From Macrobrachium rosenbergii (lineage: Eukaryota > Arthropoda > Malacostraca > Decapoda > Palaemonidae): a stretch of DNA of 64,000 bases. Position 1 is the first letter of the stretch. Every line of letters begins with the position of its first letter. Shown piece after piece: positions 14,096-26,305 of this stretch. The position numbers were made by a program, and so were the translations under genes. A model generated the notes under the pieces. The model did not search any database. It was given only the letters and a program-made list of their open reading frames with translations, and was not told where the DNA came from. The stretch covers positions 47,363,822 through 47,427,821 of the forward strand of contig NC_089782.1 of assembly GCF_040412425.1 (NCBI RefSeq). The letters are read 5' to 3'.

Positions 14096-15430
14096 CTTCC
14101 AAACCATTTCTTTAAGTTAATCTGTTGCTAGTGCTCTACAATGACGTGTGTACTAAACCCAACCCCTTTCCCCCCAAAAAAAATTTTTTTTAATCACTGA
14201 CTTATAGAAAGAATTTACTGGTGTGAACATGGCTAAGGCTAGGGACAAGGAATGTTGACTTTGAAATGTAATTAAAAAATATAATAAATCAAAGGAAGTG
14301 CTGAAACACAACGAAAGATACTGAAAGATAACTTTCGTTTTTGTCTTAAAATTCCCATCCGATGAATCGGTTTTTGGTACTGATACTCATCGTTAACCTT
14401 TTATCTTGCCCTAAATTTATCAAACGAATATTAGTAACGATTAGCCATATTCTTTTTAATTTCCAAACCTCTAATAGGCAGGGGAAATAACATTCTGTGA
14501 TAGTAGAAAACAGTAATCACTTGAAGTCAGAGTGCTCGGGCAAAGCAACAAAATTAATACTATCTAGCCAAGGAAACGAGAGTGGTTAAGCAAAGCAGAT
14601 AATAGCTAAGCCAAAACAGCAAGCTATTCAACCGTAGCAACAAGCAGTGAGCAACCAGAGATGCCAAAAATGTTTATGTATGCTATTAAACCCAATATTG
14701 TAAATAAAACTAGCCAGTGAAAAAACGAAGCGCTCAACAAACAGTGCTCAGATGAAGCAGAAATGGTGCTCAGCCAAAATCAACAGGAGCAGCAAGTGGT
14801 TTCAGCCAGACATGCTAAAATTGTTCATATATAGCACTATTTTTAGCTAAACCAAGTCTTGTAGCCACGGCGTTACATTTCTTTGTCACTAAGGTTAATT
14901 CCTTTCTTTAACGGTAAATTAGTGAGTAATGCAATTCGCTCGAGAGACCTTTGTGGATAATTGGAGTACACATGCCTCCATGTCGTTTTACTTTTTCTTT
15001 GTTTTGCCTTGCGATTTTCATTAAATATCTCAATACCATTTTACTTCTAAGTACATCTTCATTCTTTGAAATACATATCAAATTTCTTTGACAATTTTAA
15101 GCTTTTCTGGGAAAAATAATTGTTGGTTCCTGGTTACGGCAAAGCTTAAATCAGAGTTTGTACATTAAAAAAAGCCTTTTTCATGTTGTTGAAGATTATT
15201 TTACTTTCTCTGTAATCTGCTCACATCATATGCTCAGTGTATATGACAATCTTTGTTGATACTCTTGGCATAGTCTTGTTTCTATAACATTTCCCCAATA
15301 AATGAAACTGATAAACTTTGCAAGTGCAATTCTTTCTGCGTCGATGACCATAGTTAATGCACCCGGAGTTTACAGGTATCAATCAATCGTGCCCCGTTGC
15401 ACTTCACGCCTGAATCCTCATGTCTGATGC
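14096..15430. other. Non-coding; AGC/CAA-rich degenerate segment at 14560-14840
   Basis: No gene recognised. At 14560-14840, text such as AGCCAAG, CAAGCAGTGAGCAACCAG and AGCAAGTGGTTTCAGCCAG recurs loosely, and AGATGCCAAAAATGTTTAT is echoed about 165 bp later as ACATGCTAAAATTGTTCAT. This suggests an old duplication. Confidence 0.45.
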
Positions 15431-15439
15431 AAGTCTGTA

Positions 15440-15700
15440 TGCACTGATCTTTGGGATGAGGTTGCAAACCACATGAACTCGCATACGATCGGCCGTCACC
15501 CATCCAAAAAGTGACCAGACCGACTGCATCTCAATTTCACTGATCAAGAGACCAAAACACTTCCAAAATTCAACCAGTAATTCTACTTTCCTTCGCCACC
15601 CATCCAAAAAGTGACCAGACCGACTGAATCTGAATTTCACTAATCAAGAGACCGAAATTCTTCCAAAATTCAGCGAGTAATTCTACTCTCCTAATCTCCT
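15440..15700 (-). repeat. 5S rRNA-derived tandem pair (minus strand)
   Basis: Two copies with a 100-bp offset (CACCCATCC at 15497 and 15597). On the minus strand each reads GGTCTCTTGATCAGTGAAAT, then a GTCGGTCTGGTCACT block, then TTTGGATGGGTG(A/G)C. This follows the order of the internal promoter and 3' half of 5S rRNA (GTCTCGTCCGATCACCGAAG ... TTAGTACTTGGATGGGTGAC). The 5' half of 5S is not evident, so these are derived fragments and not functional 5S genes. Confidence 0.65.
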
Positions 15701-16184
15701 TATCTCATTGTATTCCTTATGTTATCTGCATGAGAGCGCGGAAACTTTTTTTTTTTGGGGGTGGGTGTGAGGGTTTGAGGTAGCCTATAGCCTTTTACCA
15801 TAATTAGGCTCGAAGCCACACCCAGCTATAATCCTCATCTTTCTTCCAGTGCTATCATAGGCCTACCTCGCCTGTTCTTGCTTTTAGTTATTAAAACATT
15901 ATCTTTCATTCTCAGAATATTATCTATTACCCCATATATAGATATATATAAGACAAAATGGTAGCCTGTTTTGTGAAAGGATGGAAGTAACTTCTTCCAG
16001 ATTGTCAGATAATAAAAGTAGACATCAATTAGCAGTAAATAACAAAGGAATGAGAGTGACGGAGAAGATTTAAATCTAGCGAGATTATACATGACTGCAA
16101 AAATTTAACTGACCAGTACAACACTGGTTATCAACGTATATATGGCCGTACAAACACATACGTACACGCTCACACGCACGCAAG
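15701..16184. other. Non-coding, no feature seen
   Basis: A T-run then G-run at 15747-15764. No gene found. Confidence 0.55.
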
Positions 16185-16460
<276 letters not shown>

Positions 16461-16469
16461 AGGCAAATA

Positions 16470-17310
16470 TATATATCGCAAAAATAATATATAAATATAA
16501 CATAAATAAAATATATAAAACACATGTATAAAAAAGGTATAATATAAAAAGAGTCACCTATATATACTATATATATAGCTATATATAATCCGGCTATATG
16601 TTTCAAGTATGCAGTAGTGCTATAAAACAATTCACCTATTTAATTATTTATTGATATTTATATATATATTTATTAATTTATCAATTTATCTATTTTTCTT
16701 CTTTTCTAGTACTTGATCTCCTCTTTCCGTGTTTCCTCTTATCATCTGTGTGTGTGTGTCATGGTCTGTACACTTGTAATTTCATCTGGTTACTTAAGAA
16801 CATCATGAATACTTCGTCGTTGCAAAAGACTGATGAGGCAAATTACTGACAGGATTGCATATCGCAAAATAATATAATTAGGCTGCCAGAACGTAAACAC
16901 CTCTATCATAAAAAAACACATGTAATTCGAAAAAAGGTAATCCGAATTACAAAAAAGTGTCACCTGGGATTTGACATACTTGACTCTACGCGGGAAATAA
17001 TCTTTATCTTTCAGCTTAAGAGCAAACCCAGAATTACGTATTCAATCCGGCTGCCAGTTCAATGAATGACCGTGTGTTTCAAGTATGCAGTGCAGTGCTA
17101 CCCTAAAACAATTCACCTTGCATTTTAATTATTTATTGATATTTCTATCTATATATTTATTAATTTATCAATTTATCTTATTTTCTTCTTCTCTAGTACT
17201 TGATCTCCTCTTTCCGTGTTTCCTCTTATCATCTGTAACTTCTGACAAATGAAAACCATATTCTTTGGAAGCTTGAATTTCAAGTCAATGGTCCCTGTAC
17301 ACTTGTCCCA
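16470..17310. repeat. Direct duplication, one copy degraded to TA-rich text
   Basis: Copy B (about 16857-17310) and copy A (about 16470-16790) share CACATGTA...AAAAAAGGTA, AATCCGGCT, GTTTCAAGTATGCAGT, AAACAATTCACCT, TTATTTATTGATATTT, TTCTCTAGTACTTGATCTCC, and CTTTCCGTGTTTCCTCTTA. Copy A is about 130 bp shorter. Where copy B has unique bases, copy A often has short ATATAT filler. See the findings on possible consensus artefacts. Confidence 0.8.
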
Positions 17311-17331
17311 CATGAATGGGGGTTTATGTTA

Positions 17332-17385
<54 letters not shown>

Positions 17386-17462
17386 TAATATAATTATTAT
17401 TATTATTATTATCGTATATATTATTATTATTATTATTATATATTATTATTATTATTATTATA
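17332..17462. repeat. (AAT)n/(ATT)n self-complementary block
   Basis: An AAT run (17332-17385) is followed by ATT runs (to 17461), so the strand can fold on itself. A short CGTATAT interruption lies in the middle. Confidence 0.9.
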
Positions 17463-18165
17463 AAATGGACTCACACCAGCGTTTAGATGCGTTTAGCATA
17501 AATTCATCTGCCTTTGTCGAGACAATCTCAGATGTACTTCAATATACAATTGACACCGGTATTGTTGAGGAAATTGCCGATTCTGATTTCCATTTATTTC
17601 TGACCGCGTAGCAGCAATGATTTTATTTTAGAAAAACTACTTTTCATGAAACCATTATGATGTTTATCGTAGCCAATTGCGTTACAGTAATCGTCCTGCT
17701 TCCAATATGTACTGGATGTCAATTTAAATGATTTATATATGAACTTTTGCCTAATACGGATTAGAAATCTTATTCAAGCGATATGGTTAATGGGATAATA
17801 AATAACACAGTCAGACATGTGATACTTCAGTGCAACTCCATTATATCACTTCGGACATGCTCATACAAAATGTAAACATGTACGCTAACAAATTGAACAA
17901 AAACATATCCATCCCAGAAATTAAAACACCTACACAGAACAGTAACATGAACTGACCTCTCATCAATATGCGATGAATGATTTACAAAGATTCAGATTTT
18001 TGGAGGCAATGCAAAAAACGTATTTGCTCGCGAAACTTTTTTTTTTTTTCATACGGTGTAATGCTGAATCCACAGACTACGGAGGACATATCTTTGAGGA
18101 CGTGGCATTACATTACACGCCAATGTAATTTTAATGACACGCTATAATACTTGCAAAATGAATTA
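17463..18165. other. Non-coding, no feature seen
   Basis: Unique AT-rich sequence; no gene recognised. Confidence 0.55.
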
Positions 18166-18167
18166 AT

Positions 18168-18271
18168 ATATCTATCTATCTATCTGCCTGTCATCTATCT
18201 ATCTATCTATCTATATAATTTATATAATTATATATATAAATAAGTCTCTCTCACACACACAACACACACAC

Positions 18272-18356
<85 letters not shown>

Positions 18357-18360
18357 GAGA
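18168..18360. repeat. (CTAT)n, (CA)n, (TA)n compound microsatellite
   Basis: CTAT tetranucleotides (18172-18213), a short CA tract (18252-18271), then TA runs broken by AATA. Confidence 0.95.
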
Positions 18361-18440
18361 ATTTAATTTATAAATAAGTTGTCAGGGCATTAACGGATCT
18401 CAGAAATACAGCCATTTGTTCTTTTTCAAAAATACGAGAG

Positions 18441-18482
<42 letters not shown>

Positions 18483-21200
18483 AAATCTCTCTCTCTCTCT
18501 AAATAGAGAGAATCTCTCTCTCTTGGTGAGAAACTCCTAGAAATCTAGAAATAAATAGAGAGAATTGGTATATAAAGGAGATATATATATATAGAAATAA
18601 ATAGAGAGAATATAGAAAGGAGACTTACGAAATGTAGAAATACGTGAAATAAATAGAGAGAATTATGAGAAATATATATATACGTAGAAATAAATAGAGA
18701 GAATATATATATATAAATATAGAAACGAGACTTACGAAATACCTATAGAAATAAATATATATTGGTAGAAACGATATATATATATAGAAATAAATAGAGA
18801 GAAACGAGACTTTTTTTTGAGAAACGAGACTTTACGAAATATATATAAATAGAGAGAATTGGTGAGAAATAAATATATTATAAATATATAGAAATAAATA
18901 TATTGGTGAGAAACGAGACTTATACCTAGAAATACGTAGAAATAAATAGAGAGAATTGGTGAGAAAGGAGACTTACGAAATACCTAGAAATACGTAGAAA
19001 TAAATAGAGAGAATTGGTGAGAAAGGAGACTTACGAAATACCTAGAAATACGTAGAAATAAATAGAGAGAATTGGTGAGAAACGAGACTTACGAAATACC
19101 TAGAAATACGTAGAAATAAATAGAGAGAATTGGTGAGAAACGAGACTTACGAAATACCTAGAAATACGTAGAAATAAATAGAGAGAATTGGTGAGAAACG
19201 AGACTTACGATACCTAAAATACGTAGAAATAAATAGAGAGAATTGGTGAGAAACGAGACTTAAAAGAAATACGTAGAAATAAATAGAAGAATTGCTGTAC
19301 CTAAATACGAGAAATTCAGAGTCCCGAAACGAGACTAAAATACCTAGAAATACGTAGAAATAAATGAGAGAATTATAAATTACTTACGAATCACCTAAAA
19401 TACGTAAAAATAAATAGAGAGAATTGGAGAGACCAAGAAATACCTAGAAATACGTAGAAATAAATAGAGAGAATTGGTGAGAAAGGAGACTTACGAAATA
19501 CCTAGAAATACGTAGAAATAGAGAGAATTGGAAATGAGAAATACGAGACTTACGAAATACCTAGAAATACGTAGAAATAAATAGAGAGAATTGGTGAGAA
19601 AGGAGACTTAAAATACCTAGAAATACAAAATAAATAGAGAGAATTGGTGAGAGAAATTCTCGACTTAAGAAATACGTAGAAATAAATAGAGAGAATTGGT
19701 GAGAAAGGCCGATCAAATAAATAGAGCTGCGAAAAGACGTTTGCTAAATAAGAAAACGTTATGTTGGTCTTTTTTTTTTTGAGAAAGCTGTAAATAGAGA
19801 GAATTGGTGAGAAAGTCGCTTCTAAATAGAGGAAACACGTGGTGATTATTTTCTGGAAATTGTTCTTTTTCCTGAGGGAGAAAGAAACAGACAAGAGAGA
19901 ACTGGTGAGAAACGGAGACTTACGAAATACCTAGAAATACGTAGAAATAAATAGAGAGAAAATTTGTGAGAAAAACACAGAGACTTACGAAATACCTAGA
20001 AATACGTAGAAATAAATAGAGAGAATTTGTGAAATAAATAGAGAGAATTGGTGAGAAACGAGACTTACGAAATACCTAGAAATACGTAGAAATAAATAGA
20101 CTTACGAAATACCTAGAAATACGTAGAAATAAATAGAGAGAATTTGTGAGAAACGAGACTTACGAAATACCTAGAAATACGTAGAAATAAATAAATACGA
20201 GAGAATTTGTGAAATACCTAAAATAAAAATAAATAGAGAAATTTGTGAGAAACGACTTACGAAAATACCTAGAAATACGTAGAAATAAATAGAGAGAATT
20301 TGTGAGAAACGAGACTTACAGAAATACCTAGAAATACGAAATAAATAGAGAAATAAATAGAGAGAGAAACGAGACTTACGAAATACCTAGAAATTGTGAA
20401 AACGAGACTTACGAAATACGTGGAAATCAAAAGAGAACTGGTGAGAAACGAGACTTACTAAATACCTAGAAATACGTAGAAATAAATAGAGAGAATTGGT
20501 GAGAAACGAGACTTACTAAATACCTAGAAATACATAGAAATAAATAGAGAGAATTGGTGAGAAACGAGACTTACGAAATACCTAGAAATACGTAGAAATA
20601 AATAGAGAGAATTGGTGAGAAACGAGACTTACGAAATACGTGGAAATAAAGAGAGAACTGGTGAGAAACGAGACTTACGAAATACGTGGAAATAAATAGA
20701 GAGAATTGGTGAGAAACGAGACTTACGAAATACGTGGAAATAAAGAGAGAACTGGTGAGAAACGAGACCTACGAAATACCTAGAAATACGTAGAAATAAG
20801 TAGAGAGAATTGATGAGAAACGAGACCTACGAAATACGTGGAAATAAAAAGAGAACTGGTGAGAAACGAGACTACCGAAATACGTTGAAATAAATAAGAG
20901 ACAATGGGTGAGAAACGAGACTAACGAAATAAGCATTAATAGATAAGAGAGAATTGTGAGAAACGAGAATAACGCGATACAGAAAAATAAATAGAGAGAA
21001 TTGGTGAGAAACGAGACTAACAAAATACGTAGAAAGAAAAAGAGAACTGGTAAGAAACGAGGCTAACGAAATACGTAGGATAAATGAGAAAGAACTGGTG
21101 AGAAACGAGACTCACGAAACACGTAGAAATAAATAAGGGAGAGCTGGTTTGAAACGAGACTAACGAAATACGCAGAAATAAATAAGAAAGAACGTGGAAA
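18350..21200. repeat. 58-bp satellite array
   Basis: The unit contains AATTGGTGAGAAACGAGAC, TTACGAAATACCTAGAAATA and CGTAGAAATAAATAGAGAG in that order. Its period is exactly 58 bp where intact (GAGAAAGGAG at 18961 and 19019). About 2.85 kb, roughly 45-50 units. The left part (18360-18960) and parts of 19300-20450 are scrambled, with TC runs or ATAT filler inside units. Towards 20620-21180 a shorter derived unit dominates, lacking the CCTAGAAATA part, and it decays into unique sequence. No coding potential. Confidence 0.95.
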
Positions 21201-21767
21201 TATACTGTGTAAGCAATAACACATATTTTTTTTAACTAATGACAGAATTATCTAAAAAAGAGAAAAACAATGATAACCATGAATGCAAAATACTACAGTT
21301 TTCCAGTTACAAAAAAAATCCCAATTTACACAGTTTGAAGAAAAAACCTTACTTTTACGTCTAGGAACGCAGTTCAATCAGTAGCTAATATTTCATTATT
21401 TTGTTAGAGCTGTGTCACTATTCTAGTTCCCTTTATCATATTACTCTTTTTCCTATTCTTCTGAATTTCGTTTAAAATACTTCCTGCATCCTGTTCATTA
21501 TCTATGCATGCTTATAATAATAAAAATATTTCGTATATCAATACTGCAATATTAATAGTATATCATGTAATATTGCATAAAAAAAGAACGTCGGATTAAG
21601 ATATTTATTTTTCCAGTTGTCTTAGTGTAATGGAATCGAGCTTAACTCAAAAAATGTTAAGCAGATGAATGCAAAGGAATATACTGTATTTAATGTATTA
21701 TAAGGAGATGTAAGTGCAAAATAACTAAGCTATTGCTTTTATTTCCGAAGGGTCATATGCACTAATA

Positions 21768-21829
<62 letters not shown>

Positions 21830-22115
21830 AGTCTTAAGAATCGCATTCTCTCCGAAACACATGGGATGTTTAGCTTTTACTTACTAAGTTACTCTGGTCC
21901 TCGATCTCAATTTCTTGAGTGAAAGGGTAAGCGATTCCTTTTCATTTTGCTCTTTTTTGCGGAAAAAAAAATGAAAATTCATTGGCTTCTCTTTCCTAAC
22001 TATTAAATTTTATGAAATACAACACGAAAAAGAAATTTTCTCAGTGTTGTATAACAGAGAGGAAAAACTCTCTTTAGATTTTTTTTCTGAAAAGCAAAGA
22101 AAATCAAATAATTGT
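21201..22115. other. Non-coding with an (AAT)n tract
   Basis: (AAT)n at 21766-21824; otherwise AT-rich unique sequence with no gene recognised. Confidence 0.6.
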
Positions 22116-22117
22116 TT

Positions 22118-22280
22118 CCCCTTTGCATTTTCTGCAAATGTGAAAAAAAGTAAACATTCCTCTTTGCATTTTCTGCAAATCTGAAAAAATGAAACATTCC
22201 CCTCTGCATTTTCTGCAAATGTGAAAAGGTAAACATTTCCCATTGCATTTTCTGCAAATCTGAAAAAAAATCTAAACATT
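22118..22280. repeat. 40-bp minisatellite with TTTGCATTTTCTGCAAA core
   Basis: Four units with cores near 22122, 22163, 22203 and 22242. Each core is a short inverted repeat (TTTGCA ... TGCAAA). Spacers are A-rich with AAACATT. Confidence 0.9.
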
Positions 22281-22914
22281 GTTTTTGGGTTTAAATTTTC
22301 TTAAAAAAAAAAACAGAACAAATCCAAAATTTCCCCCCTAATTTCATTTTTCTAAATCAACCCAAAATACAAAAATCAACCCTCGCGTTTTGTGAGAGAA
22401 GCAGCTCTCTAAGATTTCTTTGAGTTTATCACCGTCCCGAGGACAACGCCAGCCAAGTTCCCGGACGAAACTTCTGCCATGGACGCCCCAGAGAGTGGCC
22501 ATTGCGTCCGAACTTCGTTTTGGCGGGAAAATAAAGAGACATTCTCGCGCCAAAAGGAAGAAGAAAAACCAGTAGCAGTAATGTTACGGGGCGGGGAGGA
22601 GGGCTACAGGGAAGGAGGAGCTTGCGGGCGGGGGTGGGGTGGGCGAAGAGTTTAGGAGAGATTCTTCTTACTTAGTAGAATATTTTATACAAAAAGTTTT
22701 TCCAGGTTTGGGAATGGAGGAAAAGGAGGGGGAGGGGGGAGCGGGAGGGGGGTGTTTATATAGGAGGAAGTGGGAATCAGTGCCCGGTTGAAGCTTATTA
22801 TCTAATCAACGGGCAAGGGGTATAGGAGCTGATGGGGGAATGGAGGGGAGTGGGGAGGGGCCACATCAGAGTGCCGCCTGGGGAGGCACAATTCTGAATC
22901 CCCTTCCCACTGGC
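22281..22914. other. Unique then G-rich sequence
   Basis: 22281-22575 shows no gene. From 22582 to 22863 the plus strand is strongly G-rich with many runs of three to six G, giving possible G-quadruplexes. It lies about 3 kb upstream of the Fuseless-like exon; any regulatory role is speculation. Confidence 0.5.
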
Positions 22915-23010
22915 ACCACCTCCTCCCTCCTCCTCCTCCTCCTCCTCCTCCCGTCCTTAAGCCTCTACTGCTCTTCCTTCTCATCCTCCTCTTTTCCTTC
23001 TCTTCCTTTT
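22915..23010. repeat. (CTC)n-rich tract
   Basis: CTC trinucleotide run (22921-22951) then CT-rich text. Confidence 0.9.
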
Positions 23011-23221
23011 TTAATATAAATATATTATATATACACATATATATGTATATAATCGGGTATATTAAATTCACACGTAGGACGAATTCCATCAACTCTTTTC
23101 TCTGATCTTGTTCCCTCAGTACTTTTAAACCATCATGAGATTCGTCCAATTTATTCCTTTGTGACGTTGCATAGAAACCATTAAATTATTTAGTACCTTT
23201 TCTTTGTTTTCTTTATCCATT

Positions 23222-23595
23222 TTTAGTTTTCTGTAAAAGAAAACTATTTTGCCCGCTTTGTCTGCCCGTCCGCCCTCAGATCTTAAAAACTACTGAGGCT
23301 AGAGGGCTGCAAATTGATATGTTGATCATCCACCCTCCAATCATCAAACATACCAAATTGCAGCCCTCTAACCTCAGTAGTTTTTATTTTATTTGAGGTT
23401 GAAGTTAGCCATAATCGTGCATCTGGCAACGATATGGGACAGGCCACCACCAGCCCGTGGTTAAAGTTTCATGGGCCGCGGCTCATAGAGCATTATACCG
23501 AGACCACCGAAAGACAGATCTATTATCGGTGGCCTTGATTATGCCATGTACAGAAAACTCGAGTGCACCGAAGAATTAGGCGAATTTTTTACTTT
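23222..23595 (+). mobile_element. Hairpin MITE, copy 1
   Basis: Matches the element at 63138-63530 over its whole length. Short inverted ends are AGTTTTCTGT (23225-23234) and ACAGAAAACT (23550-23559). The interior holds a long stem-loop (23285-23395) whose arms carry ACTGAGGCTAGAGGGCTGCA and its near-perfect complement. A GGGCCGCGGCTCAT block follows, then GAGACCACCGAAAGA. No coding capacity. The superfamily is not assigned. Confidence 0.75.
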
Positions 23596-23689
23596 TTTTT
23601 CTGAAATGTTTTCTTGCTGTCAAATATCAGCCTTTTCCAGAGCGATTTATCAAGTTTGTTTCTTACAGCTTTCCTTTCCCTCTTTCTTT

Positions 23690-23693
<4 letters not shown>

Positions 23694-23748
<55 letters not shown>
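23694..23748. repeat. (CT)n microsatellite
   Basis: Pure CT run. Confidence 0.97.
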
Positions 23749-23750
<2 letters not shown>

Positions 23751-23759
23751 AGCTTAAAT

Positions 23760-24230
23760 CTTCTCTCTCTTTGTCTTTAGGAACTTCATCCCTCTTTTTC
23801 TCTCTAACTCTCTCTCATAACTTCACCACTTCTCTTTCACTAAAAGCTTTACCCCGTTCCCCCCCTCTCTCTCTCTTTCTGAAAGCTTTACCCCTTTCTG
23901 TTGCTCTCTTTCTGAAAGCTTTACCCCCTTCTGTGTCTCTCTTTCTGAAAGCTTTACTTCTTTCTCTCTCTCTCTTTCTGAAAGCTTTACCTCTTTCTGT
24001 CTCTCTCTTTCTGAAAGCTTTATCCTTTTCTCTCTCTCTTTCTGAAGGTTTTACCCCTTTCTGTCTCTCTCTTTCTGATAGCTTTACCCCTTTCTCTCTC
24101 TCTCTTTCTGAAAGCTTTACCCCTTTCTGTCTGTCTGTCTTACTCTGAAAGCACTGATACGCTTACTCAAAGCTTTTAAAAGCCCCTAACCCTCTGAAAA
24201 CTTCACTCTTTCTTTTTCTCTGGAAGCTTT
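23760..24230. repeat. CTTTCTGAAAGCTTTACCCC minisatellite
   Basis: About nine to eleven units of roughly 30-35 bp, each with TTTCTGAAAGCTTTA separated by CCCCTTTCTGTCTCTCTC-like text. A (CT)n run follows at 24233-24270. Open frames through it are repeat artefacts. Confidence 0.9.
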
Positions 24231-24271
<41 letters not shown>

Positions 24272-25127
24272 GTATTTCAACTACCCATCCGCCCCACCGG
24301 TGGGGTCCAGCCCAGCACTCGGTGGTGATGCCCGGCAGAGGAGGGGGTCCCGATCGTCACGGGGCAGCAGTAAGCAACCCGCATCCAACCGACTCACTTC
24401 CACCCATCACAACGCCTCTAAACCATATTCCTTTTCTCGCTCTCTCGTCCACCCGTGAAGAAGAAGAAGAAGAAGACCCGAGCCAGGACAGGTTTTTCTT
24501 GGTGACAAAACTCGGTTCAGTATCAGATGTAACCCCACAGGATAAAAACGCTCCTCGCGTCTGCGCTCTGCGTCTCGTTCTCTTGTCTAGTTCGGCGTTC
24601 AGTGATTGAGAGATAGAGAAGGAGAGAGAGAGAGAGAGATAAAGAGAGAGGAAATCAAGACAGGAAAGTAACAGTGATTTTGTCGAATTGGTTGAGTTAG
24701 AGGAGGGCCATAAAGGATAAATACTCTGGCAGTAAATAAGCTTCAGTGAGGAAGTTGGGAATCGAAAAAACAATAGCGACATTCGCGAACGAGAAACGGG
24801 ACGATTACGCAGTTGGCAAAACAAAAGAAGAAAAAAATATATACGAGGAAAAATTCCAAAGAAAATAAAGAATTGATGAACAACACTCGTGATCTGAATT
24901 GGAAATTTTTGAATTCGTGATAACTGTTTTTTTTCTTCCTCAAATATTTTTTTATATTTTTTTGGTTCGTTCTTTCGACACAGATTTCTCTTTTCTCATT
25001 CGCCTAATTTTTTTTGCGACGAGTGATTTTACGTGTAGTTTTACGTAAAAGTTTTCAACGCAAAGGATTCAAGTTGAAGTCGCAGGTGACAATAACGTGA
25101 AAGTTTTATTGCTTTTTTGAAAAGTGT

Positions 25128-25130
<3 letters not shown>

Positions 25131-25181
<51 letters not shown>
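25131..25181. repeat. (GA)n microsatellite
   Basis: GA run about 600 bp upstream of the coding exon. GAGA-type tracts can act in promoters, but nothing here shows that it does. Confidence 0.95.
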
Positions 25182-25185
<4 letters not shown>

Positions 25186-25324
25186 TCGGTTTGCAGTGCC
25201 AGGAGGAGGTAGATGTCCTGAGTGGTCATCGGTTCCCACCACTGGAATGAGGACATCCTATAGCGGGAGTGTGCCGCCTGTCTCTACTGCTGCCACTAAG
25301 CCCAACCATCCTCACCTCCTCACC

Positions 25325-25430
25325 CAAGCCTCCTCCTCCTCCTCCTCCTCTGTCTCCTCCTCCTCCTCCTCCTCCTCCTCTTCTGTCTCCTCCTCCTCCT
25401 CCTCCTCCTCCTGCTCCTCCTCCTTCTCTC
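25325..25430. repeat. (CTC)n microsatellite
   Basis: CTC runs interrupted by TGT and TTC, in the probable 5'UTR. Confidence 0.95.
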
Positions 25431-25774
25431 CGTTCTTTTTCTTCTCCCACATCAGCATATCCTTTCCCTCTGAAGCCCCGACAGTGTGAACGACCCTTTC
25501 TGGAAATCAGGGCAGATCCGCTAAACCCAAATCGCAGAGCGAGGCGGAATCCTTCGATGACTCTTCTGATGTGTCGATGCGTCGTCGGGTCAAGGAATAA
25601 AAGGAACAGCTGAAATCCTCTTCCTGCTTAAAGGAGAAGCGACTTCGAAATCGCAAGAGGGTGCAAAGAAAGCAGAGGTTCCTGAGTGAGCGAGTGAAAA
25701 ACGATTAGTCTCAATTCCTCTTCGCCTTTAGATTATAAAATAGAGAAAACTATAAACGACTCAGCTTGATCAAA

Positions 25775-26299
25775 ATGTGTCTATCGAGAGATTCCTCCGG
25801 GAGAGGGAAGAGGGTATGCATGGGCATACTGGGCTTCATGGACTCCTTGCTCTCGATTTTCATCTTCGCCCCCCTCGTCGTTGGGTACTGGCGTGGGTGC
25901 TGGCAGCTGATGGATCACTACCTCCTGCCCAACAACAAACTCATCTCCATCATGACGTCCCTCGCCATAGGGCTCTTCTCGGGGCTCTTCTTCTGCCTCT
26001 TGCAAGGGCCCCTGGGCACCCTGTGTGACAACGACAAACGGCCGAGGCTCCATTTGCTCGTCTCGAGGCTGTACACGATGATCTACTGCGTGTGTTGCGT
26101 CAACCACTGGCGCGGTGTCTGGGCCACGTGGGACTTCTACACGGGCACTTCGTGGCAGTCGGGGGCGACCTCCGTGGGCATCGGCCTCCTGACGCTGGCC
26201 ATCACGAGGGGGCTCAAGAATATCCTTGCCCCGCCTTTCCTCGTCGTAACAGATCACCCTGAGGAGTACTTCAAGGTGCCCACGCTGTTCAATGCCAAG
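25775..26299 (+). CDS. Fuseless-like membrane protein, first coding exon (partial gene)
   Basis: The 175 codons start at an ATG with A at -3 and an in-frame TAA 39 bases upstream, and end in phase 0 at a consensus donor (AAG|GTAAGT). The N-terminus is basic, followed by four hydrophobic segments at about residues 16-38, 57-77, 95-110 and 131-153. The motif WRGxWxxxD occurs twice, at 39-47 (WRGCWQLMD) and 112-120 (WRGVWATWD), each next to a membrane segment, suggesting an internal duplication. GC content and C/G-ending codons contrast sharply with the AT-rich flanks, as expected for a conserved exon. The pattern resembles the N-terminal half of the eight-pass Fuseless family. In Drosophila this family is known for a presynaptic role in calcium-channel organisation. 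Without splicing, the frame stops at 26426. No other exon was recognised downstream. Family assignment is from memory; another multi-pass membrane family is possible. Confidence 0.72.
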
Positions 26300-26305
26300 G
26301 TAAGT
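26300..26305 (+). other. 5' splice donor of the Fuseless-like exon
   Basis: AAG|GTAAGT matches the consensus U1-binding site. Coding quality and GC content drop immediately after it. Confidence 0.75.

Larger units (their letters stand above)
24541..25774 (+). promoter_or_regulatory. Probable 5' flank and 5'UTR of the Fuseless-like gene
   Basis: This lies immediately upstream of the coding exon. It contains a GATAAAA sequence (24541) and an arthropod initiator-like TTCAGTGA (24599), about 57 bases apart, which is too far for a classic TATA-initiator pair. It also holds a (GA)n tract at 25131-25181 and a (CTC)n tract at 25325-25430. An in-frame TAA at 25736 closes the frame before the start codon. 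No transcript evidence is available, so the start site and any 5'UTR introns are unknown. Confidence 0.35.

Noticed and set aside
24229..24824. Open frames upstream of the Fuseless-like exon on both strands.
   Set aside because: They cover a (CT)n tract and GAAGAA-type text, have no recognisable domain, and the sense frame ends before the exon.
25781..26257. Antisense 158-codon open frame across the Fuseless-like exon.
   Set aside because: It is the shadow of a GC-rich coding exon; the plus-strand translation has membrane segments and a repeated motif, this one has none.
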